Part shown: positions 1 to 12,262 of the stretch, one piece after another
How positions within the stretch are numbered: position 1 is the first letter of the stretch
Layout of the letters: each line of letters begins with the position of its first letter
Assembly (NCBI GenBank): GCA_001557505.1
Contig: LSAX01000009.1
Coordinates: forward strand, 806,001-870,000
Origin: Reticulascus tulasneorum
Taxonomy: Eukaryota; Ascomycota; Sordariomycetes; Glomerellales; Reticulascaceae
Direction: 5' to 3'
Length of the DNA: 64,000 nucleotides
Made by a program: the position numbers and the translations under genes
Notes under the pieces: model-generated
Database searches by the model: none
Told to the model about the DNA's origin: nothing
The model's input: only the letters and a program-made list of their open reading frames with translations

Positions 1-629
1 AGGTAGAATATGGCGGTCACTAAGGAAACTGCAGCGAGGAAAACTGGCAATATTCCGCTTTTGGGAATCAGACCAGAGATGGCAGGTGGTAGTACATACA
101 GAGCTAAGCAGTCGATACCCGGCAGTCATGGGGTTTACAAGCCAATTAGAGCCTGCACTGTAGGACATCTTTGGCGCTTCGCAACAACTGGCTATTCAAG
201 CCGTATTCTGTAATTGTAACTTACATACCTTGGGGTATCAACATCCAGGTGATATTCTGTACGGGTTTTTGAACTGTAATTTGGGCCGTAAAAGGCAAGA
301 CATGGGAAGTTGAAGCTGAACGTTACGAATGGTTCTCATATGAATCTTAATTCCGTAGGATCCGCAATAATTTCGGGTGTCATGAATTTAAACAGCAGAT
401 TTGCTGCCATTTTTATCATTAATACAACAGCTCCGGGCGTTCACCGAAAAGTCTATTGAGAAATTTTTCATTTGATTCTACTTTTGTAATTGCCAAGCTA
501 AAGAGGGACATTGAAGTGAAAGCCCAGAAGTCCTATTCGACCTTTCCTCTGTCAACTAACTTGCTGTTAATTTGGTTGCTGCGACAGTATCCATATCAGT
601 TTCCCCTATCCCACGGGGATGGTACTGAT
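1..629. other. Gene-free stretch
   Basis: No reading frame here has a start, plausible splice sites and protein-like composition together. It is probably the 3' flank of the small secreted protein gene that ends at 630. Confidence 0.4.
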
Positions 630-1123
630 TTAGTTGGCCGCAATCACGAAGGAACTAGGGCCGGTATAGGTCTGGTGAGTTCCGGTAGAATCCGTCACGA
701 TTGGGAAGTCGCTTCCTGGCAAGATGATTGCGCCGTTAATGGAAGAACCAGGAGTATGCGCATCAGTGATGACCAGGCGAAAGCTCGTCCCAATCTTGTT
801 GGTGCGGACAAAGACAGCAGGGTCGGAGCTGGTGAAGAAACCCGAGTTCGTAGGGAAAGTGGTACCGGTGGGAACACTATGGGTAAAATGGATCACTGTG
901 GTTGCTGGGGCTTCAACGAGGTTCAAAGACCACCTAGGTTACGTGAATAAGTTGCTATATAGACCGAAGCAGAAGCGCAAACTTACGTGCAGCCAGTGTT
1001 GTCGGCCTTGCAGTTGGCAACGAAGTCGCTGACTTGGAACTCTGTCACCACTTGTCGCTCCTCAAGAGGAGCCGCAGAGACGAGGGAAAGCGCGAGAGGA
1101 GTAAGAAGAGTGATGAACTTCAT
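630..1123 (-). CDS. Small secreted protein, 146 aa, two exons
   Basis: Function unknown. Exon 1 is 987-1123 and exon 2 is 630-933; the 53-nt intron starts GTAAGT and the phases join exactly (2+1 nt). The protein opens with a clear signal peptide (MKFITLLTPLALSLVSAAP). A Glu-Glu-Arg follows within a few residues and could be a dibasic-like pro-site. The mature part of about 125 residues has only two cysteines, in NCKADNTGC, and is rich in Thr, Ser and beta-branched residues, so a compact beta protein is likely. The arrangement (signal, F-V-S-D-F, early Cys pair, beta-rich tail) loosely recalls Alt a 1-like secreted proteins, but I do not claim that family. It stands alone, with a TATA-like element about 120 nt upstream. 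Seen: gene structure and signal. Inferred: secretion. Confidence 0.8.
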
Positions 1124-1244
1124 GATTGCTGAGTATAGAGAACTTCGATACTTTGGGCTTTTGATGTGATGGAACTGTTATGATGGGATGTCGTCGGTCG
1201 TGGTGATGTTATGAACGATTTCATCAAACTGAAGAGGATATGGG

Positions 1245-1254
1245 TATTTATATA
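1245..1254 (-). promoter_or_regulatory. TATA-like box upstream of the 630-1123 gene
   Basis: On the minus strand this reads TATATAAATA, about 120 nt upstream of the ATG at 1123. Position and sequence fit a core promoter. There is no other evidence. Confidence 0.4.
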
Positions 1255-4200
1255 GACAGAACATTTAATATCGTCTTATAATGGTAGCGGATTGGATTAT
1301 ATGGTACCATCGTAACCCGGTACCCCACCATGAATCCATGGCAAATGATACATTCAAGCGGCCGCCAGAATGAGGATCCTGTTCTAGAAGGTAGCAATTC
1401 GGGGATGGTAAGCGTTGACTGGTGGGTGAGCAAACTGATCAGGTCCGGGAAACGTGGGACGAACTCCACACGTTTCGAATCCCTCGTAGCCACTAAGGCG
1501 TTTCGGTCAGTGCCCCCCCTGGTTCTCACGGGGATGTCGGCAAGGGGCATGGCCGGAAGTGCAAACCTTAAGCTTTACTGAAATGAGAATCTATTGATCA
1601 TCATAAACCATCAAAACACTGGCATCCGATGGGGATGAACGTGACGGATGACAACGTGGGCTGTCGTGCCGCAGTGTTGCTTTCAGCGATCTGACGTGCA
1701 TTCTTGAAAACCGGAAACATTACCAACTTGGTACTCTGGTTGCCTACGAGGTTGCAATTTTAATTGGATGAGCGATCAGGCCTCCTTCACGCTCCTGCCG
1801 TTCATAGTAGCATCGCATCGCTAAAGTTCCTAGCATTGTCCTGGTTCATCAAATCCACACATGATGCGCCCCATCCCACCCATAACTGCCATCCTTCTGT
1901 TTAGTGAACATGGTTTCAATTGGGCTGGCCAAGAATCCCTCCAGTAATTACGGCAGGGCTGCCGGTTCGGCATGGCATAAGCTCCTACTGCAGTGCCTGC
2001 AGAAATACCGGGAGTGCATCCCGGAGGAACCACCACTGGAATCGGTGTGTCACAGTATTGAACCCATTGTTTGTTTCCATCCCAGCCTGCAGGTGCAACT
2101 TATGTTAAGGTTATTGGGACGATCGCTGGACTGTTAATTAATTATCTAGAATGTACAAACCGGGCAGGCTACCATCCCCATTCGGGTTTCGTAGACAGTT
2201 TACACGTTGAACCTCGAATTCGAATTTTCAATCCTTAAAAACGAAGATCGTTACAATTTACAGATTAGACAGCCAGGAGTGTTTCCAGGTATCTGTTCAA
2301 TGTGTGCTACCCGCTCGGACTACACCATAATAATGACAGTGGTTCATTTAAGCGCCATTTTACAAACGGAGTAACTTAATTAGTCAAGCTGTTCACCCCA
2401 TGTACGCAAGAAATGGGGTTCCCTAGACCGTAGTATGGGCATTGCTTGCACAACATCTGCCGGTGTCTCCGCCGCTGCCACTGCGCCGCTCACCTGCGGC
2501 GTCATCAAGCACGCAAATCCAAACACCTTCTGATCGCTCTGGAGACTTGTGGGCATTGCACTAGAATCAGAAGCATATAGACACCACTCCACCGAACTTG
2601 GGTGGGCAGAAAATTGGTCAGTGCATGGTCCCGTTACTTGGTGATAGGTTATGGCTAAGCGAGTTGCACGCAACATTGTAACTTCAATCTTTGTATCCCG
2701 TCATTTGGCTAGACTTGTTGTTTCACAGTTGCGCAAAATACAACCACTTACGGAAAGGCATTAGTTTGCGCCCTTCATGTGCGTAAATGCTGGACCAATA
2801 GACATCGCGCGCATAGATTCCTCTTCGTAATCAAATCCCTGGAAGCCCTGGTTATGATATGGCTGTCTGAACTGCCTCGCATATTATATGTCAATCTCAG
2901 TTATGGTCATGACGGCTCAACTTGGCTTTGAAACTATCCTATTGGTGCGATTCGGGGTTCCCAGGAGAAATAGTCTCGCACAGACATCTTCTCGTCCATC
3001 ACGTAAACACCCGCAACACCCCTGTACGGTTCTTGATTTGCCAATTTATTTGCTCATGCACGAGTTCGACGTCTTAGGCTCGCGTCTTGGGCCCCCATTT
3101 TGGGCGCCCTTGGGTCACATTCGGGCGAGAAAATGGGAACCGTCGGCTACGTTAGCCGAATGAATATCAACCAAGTCTTAGAGACGAATGAGGCCTTGCG
3201 ACTATTCTGCGGTCTGGTACGATTTCGATTTCAGCTACCCGTGCCACGCCTTCTCTAAAGAGGTTATAACAGGACCTACCAAAATCGGTTTCTTGATGCC
3301 AGAAACCAGAGACCTAATCAAGCTGCCTACTTAGGCTAAGGGTGTGGTGATATAGCCACTGTTGGGGCTGAATTTGCGACTGTCAGCATCCAGTTGATGC
3401 ATATAAGAGACATCATGAATTGAGGCCGTTTGGTCTTACGCAGATTGAGGAGCTGCATGATACTCCAGCTTCTCTGGGGGTGTTCTCAGTTTCCCCACAA
3501 GCGTAAGCTCCACGTTGTTGACCCGCACGCTACTCATCGCCGTCGGAAGGAAACCTGCTTCTGAGAATAAGTATTATCCAAACTCTCCCGAGCTAGACTG
3601 GATGGTCCTCTTAAAAATCTGGATATGTCGCGTGTGTTATTTTTTCATATTCAACTCAGAGCTCCGGGCTGATTGGGAGGAAGCAACGCTCCACACTAAA
3701 ACTGCTTCTCCGTACACCCAGGCAGTGTCTTTACCTCTCATTATAGCATATCGCGAATCCTGAAGACGTTGCCTACCTAGGACCTCGCCAGGCTTCGATG
3801 AGAATCTCAAGTCGCCTGAGAAGGGTGCCATTACAACGATATGGGGCGCCCTCGCTAAGTGCTTGGAAGGGGACGACGTAAAGCACCTAGACGACCTGTA
3901 GATAGCGGGTCTATGTATTCCGATTAACCATTTGCGCTGCCCGACTGGGCTCCTCATGCTCACGATGATGTGAGTGAAGGTCAAGTATGAAAGTTGTCTT
4001 CGTATGATACTGGACTGGAGCATATTAGTGCTATGTCAGGCGGTCTTCAGTCTGTTTCGGATCATCATGCAAACTTTATACGACATGTCGTGTCGGCTGC
4101 CACGAATATAACTTGGCGAATGATTCCAGTTCGACGTATTGCAGCTTTCTCTTAGGAGTATGCCACATCCGTCTGCCTGTAGGCGATAGAGCGTATTCGC

Positions 4201-4490
4201 TGTAGAGCACTAAGTATTAAATATGTAATTAACTAGTCTAGTTGTTTAAGACAGATTTGTAGCGGGGACTTCGAAACTTGAATATCCCCACAGTCGGAAC
4301 GGGGCTATGGCCTATCTCACAAAGCCACGAATCAAGGTTGAAATGGTTCAAACTGATCTTTCCATTCGAATTTACTCTGAGACTCCACGCTCAGCAAATC
4401 GCAGTTCATCAGCAATACTCAGTTGGTGAGTTTCATTGCTTTTTTAAGAACGGCCTCTCCAATGCGCAAAGTATTAATTCATGCAGCCGC
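1255..4490. other. 3.2-kb stretch without a supported gene
   Basis: No complete gene could be built here. Two minus-strand pieces look slightly protein-like. One is an open frame at 2380-2676 with no ATG start. The other is 2761-2887, which ends in SIGPAFTHMKGAN and a stop. I could not join them to each other or to upstream exons in phase. They may be decayed exons or chance. No transposase, reverse transcriptase or long repeat was seen. Confidence 0.3.
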
Positions 4491-7111
4491 TTACTTTGTC
4501 CACTCCCAAATCCACTGGACGAAGGTAGTCCAATTATCCCTCGTGAATCCACCGTCCTCAAACTCCAGTCTACCCTTTCTTTTTGCGCTTGTCACTTGCA
4601 CTGTATTTCCAAGGTCATCAGATTTCTCTGGACCCCATTCCGAGAACTTAAAGCCGTGGTATCGAATCTTGTAGCCGAGAATAAGGATCAAAAACACAGG
4701 GAGCTATTCATGTCAGCCATCGTTCTCAAATACTCTCATCCGAGACATTTGAGATGGGAACTTGCACTGATATACGCCGAAATGAATTTTCGGATGTCAA
4801 AAGGGTCTTCAAGAAATGCTCCAACACCGTTGAACAGGATTAGAATAATGCACGCAACCATCCCATAGCAAGCTTTCAACCATTGGCCGTGAGATTTATA
4901 GGGGTATAATGGGTTGTTCCGATCGTAACTGGCAGCTTGTGATTCGGAGGCGTTCCCATAGAGTTTGGCATCTTCCAACCTACAAGAGCCGTGCGGTTAG
5001 CAGAAATCCATAAAACAGGTGACTGTTGAGGGCGGTGGCTCACGTTTTGAAAAAGCATAGATAAGTTGCACAAATGGTACTGTAGACGATCAAGCACGAC
5101 ACAGTGCAATTATTTGCAAGCTCTTCTAACCTCTGGACTTAGTTAGTATTATATTGGTAACACGGAATTATGAACGCAAGAACTGTAACTCACGGCTCCT
5201 GGTGATCCTGAACGGCCCATGTATCCTATGAGCATCATGCTGGCAGTAACTAGTACTGCCCTCACAGGAACTCCCGATCGACACTGCCTCAAACGTCTAG
5301 TGATGAACTCCGGCCCAGTTTGTCCCCGCAAAGCTAGTGTATGTAGAACTCTTGACGCGATGTACATAGAGTTGATTGCACAAGTGAATGACGAGAAGAC
5401 AAAGACTGCGTTGAAAAAGTGAGCCATCGCAGGCATTCCAGCCTCTACAACAGCAACGATGAAGACAGAGTGGGATCCAACCGACTGTCCTCCTCCATTG
5501 ATAAAGGGGTGATCCATTGGAACAAGAAAAGAAGCAGTCAGCACGGCTAACGAGTACAAGGTGACCACCCGAATGTTGATTTTTCGAGCTGCCATCTTCA
5601 TGCTCTCTGCATCCGAGAGGGCCCGACTTTCTGCTGCTGTGGCGGCTACTATGTCCATTCCTACATATGAGAACAACACATTGATGAACGTAGTCCTAAG
5701 AAGGTCAGGGTTAATGGCAAAATAGCGACATGCCCGTACGAGACAAGGGTCCAAACTCACCATACTCCGAGGAGTGTTCCAACTGAGCCAGTGATGTCTC
5801 GTTGAATATTGAGATTCTCGTCTTTGACATGATAAACTGACTTGAAGAACGAGTACGGCGAGTTCCAATCTTCAAAAAAGCATCAAGTTAGCCTTCCCCT
5901 AATCCCCAAAGCACGGATTTACATACATTTCGTTCCTATTGGCTCGTCGTAATATGCGGTTGCTCTCGCTATAATCTTCGTCAGCCTTGCGCACACAGAA
6001 ACTGTTGAGGTTAAGACGCACGTTGCATTGTGTTCAATACTAGCATCAGCACAATAATCATTGTGATGAAGGTAATTTTGAAACACCCAAAAATGTACTC
6101 GAGTTCTCCAAAAACCTGTGTTGTGATTAGTATGAGCATTGCGAACAAGGGTTCAAATTATTTCCCCAGTGTATTGGAAACGCACCTTAACCGGGAACAA
6201 GTTGAAGATTATCACTAGTATCAGGAATACGGAGATCCAGACCGCATTATCGACATTCTCACCCGTTTCCCAGTTCAAAAAGGTCTTGCCGTCATCGTAG
6301 CGGAACTTAACGGTGTTGGAAACGGCAACGAGCTGGTCTGCTGCCAGGATAGCGTATGCGAACCTTGTAATCATTAAAGAAATGTTCCTAGTTTCTCACC
6401 TGCAAAATTTAACAGGATACTTACCAGTACATCCACCCAACGGCAAAACCTATGCCTCTATCCAGAAAGCGCCGAGGAAACTCCATCATCGGTGCGTTCA
6501 CTGGCATCAACGATGTCATCTCGCCCAAGCAGGAGATCACGGACGATATGACTGTGCCCATAAGCACATATGATACAACGGCGCCGCCCGGCCCTGCGGC
6601 TGCTATTGATCTTCCGCTGCCCAGAAAGAGTCCTGGTATATCGTGGTAAGCTTTAAGCTCGACATTGCGCGGGGGTACTCATGTGCTTCGGTACCATTTC
6701 CGATCGTTCTAAAGACGCAAGCCGCTATTGATCAGTCCTAGGTCCGGGCAAAAGCCTTGAAAACATACCCTGAGAACGCTATCATCTATGCAATCAGACC
6801 TAGTTAGCCGATGTTTATCTCCGCCAACAAAGCCTGCTTTAATTGACTTCCCAACGCATCTTCGACTCACATTAATCTGCCTCTCGTTAAGGACTCTCCT
6901 ATATCAGATCGAATGAGCATCTCTTTAGAGTTCTGACTAGGGACGCTAGATTAGCTTCTTACCATAAGCTGTCCCCGCGTCGTTCCCGACGACCTCCGGG
7001 TGGGGTCGGCTCTTCGAAATCATGTTGTAATTCTGCGTCGGGTTGAGGGCTCTGCTGGCCGTTGTGTGCAAATATTTGCGGGTGCACCGCCTCGGGCTTT
7101 TCGTAGTCCAT
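4491..7111 (-). CDS. Amino acid permease (YAT/APC family), 618 aa, 13 exons
   Basis: A plasma-membrane amino acid:proton symporter of the fungal YAT family. The exons are 7111-6963, then a 28-nt and a 17-nt exon, a 14-nt microexon, 6632-6425, 6363-6186, 6115-6022, 5968-5927, 5869-5761, 5695-5194, 5132-5044, 4979-4766 and 4703-4491. All phases join. The spliced protein has a roughly 50-residue hydrophilic N-terminus, then the family TM1 signature MIAFSGTIGNGLFLGSG (TIGNG in place of the usual IGTG), GEMTSLMPV, GWMYWFAYAILAADQLVAVS, PVKVFGELEYIFGCFKI, and YWNSPYSFF before the TM6 region. The tail ends GYKIRYHGFKF followed by about 45 polar residues. The last intron (4704-4765) starts GCAAGT, a GC-AG intron. 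Twelve introns is many for this family. Substrate unknown. Not a pseudogene: no frameshift or in-frame stop remains after splicing. Confidence 0.85.
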
Positions 7112-7451
7112 AATGAAGCAATAGAAAACTTTGACGTCGAGATGGCGTTTTTGCCGCAGGCGGTTGCAGACAAGGGAATTACTTATCATAGGCCAAACCG
7201 GGTCTTATCTTATTTTGTCCAACGACATTTTGCATGGAGCTGCGCATTCAATCCGACGAGGAAATACGCCCCATGCGAGGTGGGATTAAGATCGACAGAG
7301 ACGAAAATACCGACTAATCAAACGAGAAACTCTATAGTGCATTTGTGTTCAGCTCGAACTAAACGGGTTCTAGCACGTACATTGGGCACTTGAATTGGGA
7401 GTCTTGCCGTGCTCCAAGACATAGGCATTCGGCGTAACATTCGCCCTTTGC

Positions 7452-7757
7452 TTACACAGTACTTCGATACGGCTGATAGCCACCCACATGGCAGATGTAC
7501 TCCCCCTGCTTGGCAGCGTCGTAGCCGGGCAGTGTGTTCGCTACATTAACGAGGTTTCGTTGGCGCCCGGCCACTCACTGCCCTTCTGTGGTGTCATTGC
7601 AGAATTGTGCGACTAGATCGGCCCGCAAAGAGCTGTTGGCCAATGAGGAATACCGTGCTGTCTTTGGATAGCATTTATCCATTGTATAGACGTGTGAGTC
7701 GTACAGGGTTGCAGACCCCACGCACGAAGCGGCTGGGCTCTCGGTAGTCCCCTCCAA
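7452..7757 (-). pseudogene. Possible remnant of a Cys-containing gene
   Basis: Two minus-strand pieces read like protein. One is 7757-7578, containing ASCVGSATLYDS, DKCYPKTARYSSL and QFCNDTTEG. The other lies just downstream, about 7520-7452, containing NTLPGYDAAKQGEYICHVGG and a stop. A GTGAGT donor and a TAG acceptor lie between them, but the phases do not match. No start or signal peptide was found upstream. It is either a decayed gene or a wrongly joined one. Function unknown. Confidence 0.3.
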
Positions 7758-8020
7758 CTCTTCTGGGCGTGAGAAGGCCTGATAATTTGCAGATGGCCGC
7801 CTCCCTCATGACGTGGCCGCGCAGCAGTCAAAATCAATGGTGATTTGATTTAGGATACCTATCTTCGCACCTTTAAACGTTCATCATCGGACTGATCGCC
7901 TCCCAATATACCATCAGCAGTTGAGGTCGGCAGGGCTGTCAAATTGGCAAGCAAGCCGCCCCCCCACCCCCGGCCCCTCCTCCCGGCGGCACAGCGCCAC
8001 CGCGTGTCTCTCCTTATGCG
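7758..8020 (+). other. Possible 5' coding extension of the 8021 gene
   Basis: The frame of the ATG at 8021 stays open upstream to 7925 and reads as a Pro-rich segment (AAPPPPAPPPGGTAPP, RVSPYAM). An AG acceptor lies inside it, at about 7932. The real gene may therefore start in an upstream exon that I could not identify. Confidence 0.4.
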
Positions 8021-11000
8021 ATGGCCACTCCAGCACCGTCATCACTGTTTGTGCGGCTCGCAAACGTCTGGAGGCGCTTATCTCTTCGCAGTGATGTTGA
8101 TGACATTGTGTTGGAGTTGCTCGGCCGATTCTCCCTCGAGAAGATATATGCCGGGGCCGGAGATAAGGACACATATCAGCAACTGGTCATTACCCTACTA
8201 GCCCAACTCAACGCCATATTCTACATTCAAAGGTTGACGCTGCCGGCCGAGAACCTCCAGGTTGGGCGTTATCTTGGCCTTGTAGTCAGTTGGGAGGTAA
8301 CCTTGCGATCTGTAGAGCTGGTCCTCCAGATCGTAGCCGACGGCCGTGAAAGTCTGTGGGAGGGAAGGCTGCTGCGGGACAGGTACCTGGCTGAATTCCT
8401 TCTCTCGGCACTTCGCGTACTCACTCTCCATCCTCGGGCACTCACCAACCAGCGGGCCAAAGACCGTCGAGATCGCTTTGCACGTATTCACAAGTCTCTG
8501 GAGCAAGTCTTCGACAGCTATCCGGGGCAGAAGTCATTCTTGTTGCTGGTGTGTAAAGAGGTTACTAACCACCTTCACACGGATCCAACTGCCCTGGGTC
8601 TTCCGCAGAGGTTGAGATATGAGCTACCGAACCTGGCATCTGAACTGGTACTAGACATCAGCTCTGACGGCCCAACCTAAAACACTACGAATGCTGACCT
8701 TCATTAGTATCCTTTAGAGGGGTGCTTATTACCTCCGTATATCTCGGAGCTTGTGCCACATGATGACTTTGCCGTTGGCTGGTTGTCTCAGTTTCTAGCG
8801 CTCCGGGATGTGTCCCACTTCGTGGTCGGGGCATCCATTCAATATGTAGTAAATCAAGAAACGCGCGATGTGCGCCTACAGTCTTCGTCCGCGAGAGCTC
8901 GAAATGCCATCTTGCATGCTCTTGAAAACCTACGCATGCCTCCGCATCTCTCCAAGATGGACTTGGTGGCTACTTTCAGCTCGACATTTCGAATCATTCT
9001 CCCTGACACACTGGATCTCTCACAAGCGGATTCTTCTGACTTAGGTCTTGATGAATGTGAGCTGGAAGCATTAGATGCTCTTTGCACGAGACTCAGTGAA
9101 CGGCAAATCATTCACAGGGTGAGCGATGGGGAGTTAATGCACAATGTCTCACAAGTCATCAGGAATATCCTGCTCCAGGACAACCCTAGTGGCCAGTTTG
9201 GAGCAACGCGGCCGGGACTGTATGTGATGAACTGTCCAGAGTGTCATTTAGCCGGAGGCTCCCAGCTGAGGTCTTCCAATATCACAATTCCGGTATGTAC
9301 CTGTTTTTATTTTCAAGTTCTTCATTGTCAGAATCGATACTTTTGAGGCTTTTGTTGAACGCCAATGCATGGCGGGTGACATGGCGGACTGTTCATGCTG
9401 ATCAAGACATCCTTCTAGCCCGATCTTGAAGAGGGAATGAGTGTAAATCTACCGTCACAGTCGAGATGTGTTTGCTGTGGAGAGGCTATAACTACGCTTC
9501 GCGAGATACCTCTGGCGAGACGGGTATGGGAGCTTCTCAGGCCACTGGAACCTGATGCAGATACTATTAATGTGGAGCGACATTTACCAACACAATTCCA
9601 ACTGGGACCACCAAAGTTCGAGGCTGGTGGGCTTTTCAACCCCGGGTACAGCAACGTGTTTAGTTCAGGGGGTCAAAGATCACAAGACACCGACCTTTAT
9701 TCTCCACAAGCCGGTAGGCCTATACTCAGGGATGCAGCCTCTGCGGACCGATTAGGTTCGACTTCTAAGACCTTCTGGTCACCTCAGTCTCCTAGTCCAC
9801 ACCATGGGGCCGATACTATCCGAACGGATCCGTTACGCTCAGATGAAACGACATACATTGGGACACGTGCACCGGATTACACGACATATTCCCTGCAAGA
9901 TCAGGTCGTCTCGCCTGATTCCCCACCCTTCACCCACGAATATTCGGGGTTTAGAAGGCCAAGTGAAGCACCAACGGAACAATCGACTATGTTATCACCG
10001 TCCGAGGCTGCTTTCCAGACGCCAAGAATAGTCCCACTCCTCACTCCGCCTGAAAAGGGGAAGTCTAAATGGAGATTGCCGTTCGCAACAGGGAGGAAAG
10101 CTTCTACTGGGGCTTCCGGTGACTCGAGTTCTCTCTCGTCAACGGCAGTTGAAGCCCAGAAACTCGAAGAGATCTCTCTGACGGCTTTATCCAGCACGCA
10201 AAAGGTTTCTGGGAGGGGCAAAAAGGCAAAGTACATAAATGCCTATCTATCTCAGACTTCACCACTAGCACTTTTCTGGACTCAGCTATTAATCCAGATA
10301 TGGGATGTGGGAACGTCACCTCCAAGCATAACACGAGCGATTTCGACGGAGAGTACCTGCATTCTGGCATGTGTGGCGAAACTGCATTTGGCCTACATAA
10401 TCGGAACGAGGGACCAAAAACTCACGGCAAGACATCCTTGAATATCCGCGCAAGTCCTTTCTTTTACTAATCTGATCCATCTAGCTGCGGATAGTCAACC
10501 TCACCCAACCCTCAATACCTGTGGTCGAATATCGAATACCTTCTTCTTTATGGTGCAAATGTATAGCCATTGATCGAAAAGAGAATTATGTCGTGGTTGG
10601 ATTTGAAAATTCGATTGTCCGATTCTTCAAGACAACTAATACGGAACAGCCACGAGAAGATCGTCTTCATAGCGCCTATCACCAGGTCTGCAAAGGCTGC
10701 CCTTCCGTGGAAACCTTAGCCTTCTCCAGTGATGGACTAGCTCTCCTTGCTAGTACTAGAAGTCCCAAGAGTGGTGTCATCCAGATATACTTGTGGCGTT
10801 TTCCATTCCTCGCTTTTCAAGAGCTCACGTCCTGTCGATACCCCGTTCCGTTACACGAATCCGAAGATAGCGGCGTATCATCGGCAATATTCCGATCTGG
10901 GGTGGAAGGCGACGATAGCTTGATATGCATCACTACCTGGACGCAATCAGGTACCCCGGTATTGTTTCAGCCTCGCGACGGGCATCGAAGCGTGATTAGA

Positions 11001-11556
11001 ACCGATGCGTCTGGTCGTCACAGCAAGCTTGGCAGCCGCATACAGTGCGCTGCATTCTCACCATCAGGTAGAGAACTGGTGATGGTCAACGACAAGGGCT
11101 ATTTATATCAAGTTTCTAATCTTAACTCGAGCCCCATGGATATTCGGGCAATTGCAACCTCCAAGGAGCTGACAACGAAATCGGATTCGTTTTCTCTAGC
11201 TTTCATGACGACGTCTGATGAAGAATGCCTGGTTCTGGCATGGGCTGATTCCTCGAAAGGGACAGGCTGGATCAAGAAGATACCAATCATGCCTCAAGTA
11301 TGTGCCATGCGACTTATCCAAATGTTGTGCGTAGATACTAATGGTTTTGACTATAAAGGGTGTTCACATGTCGGAAACGCCTGGCGTCCTTTACGCGGCA
11401 ACCTCCTTTCGTGAACCAAACGCCGACGTACCAGCAGAAATTAGAGAGCTGGCTCAGCCTCCAGTAGAGTTGGACGTGACAGAAACAACTATAGCTTCGA
11501 GGCCACTTGACATTTCTCCACGGAAGTCCCCTGGTCGCTTTGACTACAAACCATAA
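8021..11556 (+). CDS. Large conserved-type beta-propeller (WD40-like) protein, about 1076 aa
   Basis: The five exons are 8021-8647, 8708-9292, 9419-10426, 10485-11297 and 11359-11556. Every junction is phase 0, which strongly supports the model. Intron 3 (10427-10484) begins GCAAGA, a GC-AG intron; reading it as intron restores DQKLT-LRIVNLTQ. The first roughly 430 residues look helical and soluble. Residues about 385-430 carry two CxxC pairs (CPEC and CVCC), a possible zinc-binding knuckle. A Ser/Pro-rich, probably disordered linker follows (about 450-660). Then come blade-like beta repeats (LFWTQLLIQIWDVG, VVVGFENSIVRFF, VETLAFSSDGLALLAS, IQCAAFSPSGRELVMVND). No signal peptide or membrane segment. 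Probably an intracellular scaffold. I do not recognise a named gene. The N-terminus may extend upstream. Confidence 0.75.
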
Positions 11557-12262
11557 ATATTTGCAGGTCACCCACCAGTTTGGCGCATACACCATATTTC
11601 CAGATCTACTGCACAGCTTCTCTTGTTGCCGTGATGGTATTCTAGACAGGACCTGGGGGCTAGCGTTCAGCATAAATAACATAGAGATGAACAGCTCTGT
11701 ATGCATAGTGTGAACTGTGGAAAAAGACCTTTTGACATCCAACAATACTCTAACGTCTGTTCAATTATCGCAATACTCTCTTGCATCATCAATCTATTAA
11801 TGGATAATCACGTTGGCAGTATAGAGATACTTTGAAGGGAGTTGAAAAGTTCTCGAAGTCTTCTTTACCAGACCCTGTTGCCTCTAGATACAGTGAACAC
11901 TCCGTCTCGGTGAGGAACTTCGACCCCAAACACATAGAGAAAGTAAAAGCGGTCAAGCGACGCTTTTAAACCTGCTGATGTTGCCTTTTCGGTTTATTTT
12001 AATCAACAGGTTTCATGATGTGACACAACTGAAGGGGTCCTTAAGAAACCGAAGACAGTATGCAGTAGAAGGCGCACTATCAAAGGTAAGCATGCAGATA
12101 TTATTAGAACCAAATATAGTAGATGAACTTGAGAGTTATATCACACCGTGACCTGTCAGTACTAAGAGGAAGAGTGGTTTATAGACGATGTCTGTTCGTT
12201 GACTTTTTCGTTTGATTACCCAACGTTTTCCGCAGCTTGGTTAATTTCGTGCGACTATACAA
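11557..12262. other. Convergent intergenic region
   Basis: This lies between the 3' ends of two convergent genes. It is AT-rich and no coding signal was seen. It presumably holds both polyadenylation regions. Confidence 0.4.

Noticed and set aside
2380..2676. Minus-strand open frame as a gene
   Set aside because: No ATG, no motif and no joinable exon. The opposite strand also reads protein-like, so composition alone explains it.
1255..4490. RIP-mutated transposon as explanation for gene-poor stretches
   Set aside because: No transposase, reverse transcriptase, terminal repeat or strong AT shift was seen; a dinucleotide RIP index would be needed to decide.
5149..5868. Permease read as a short, broken pseudogene
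   Set aside because: At first the pieces seemed truncated. Finding small exons, a GC-AG intron and consistent phases gave an intact 618-residue protein.
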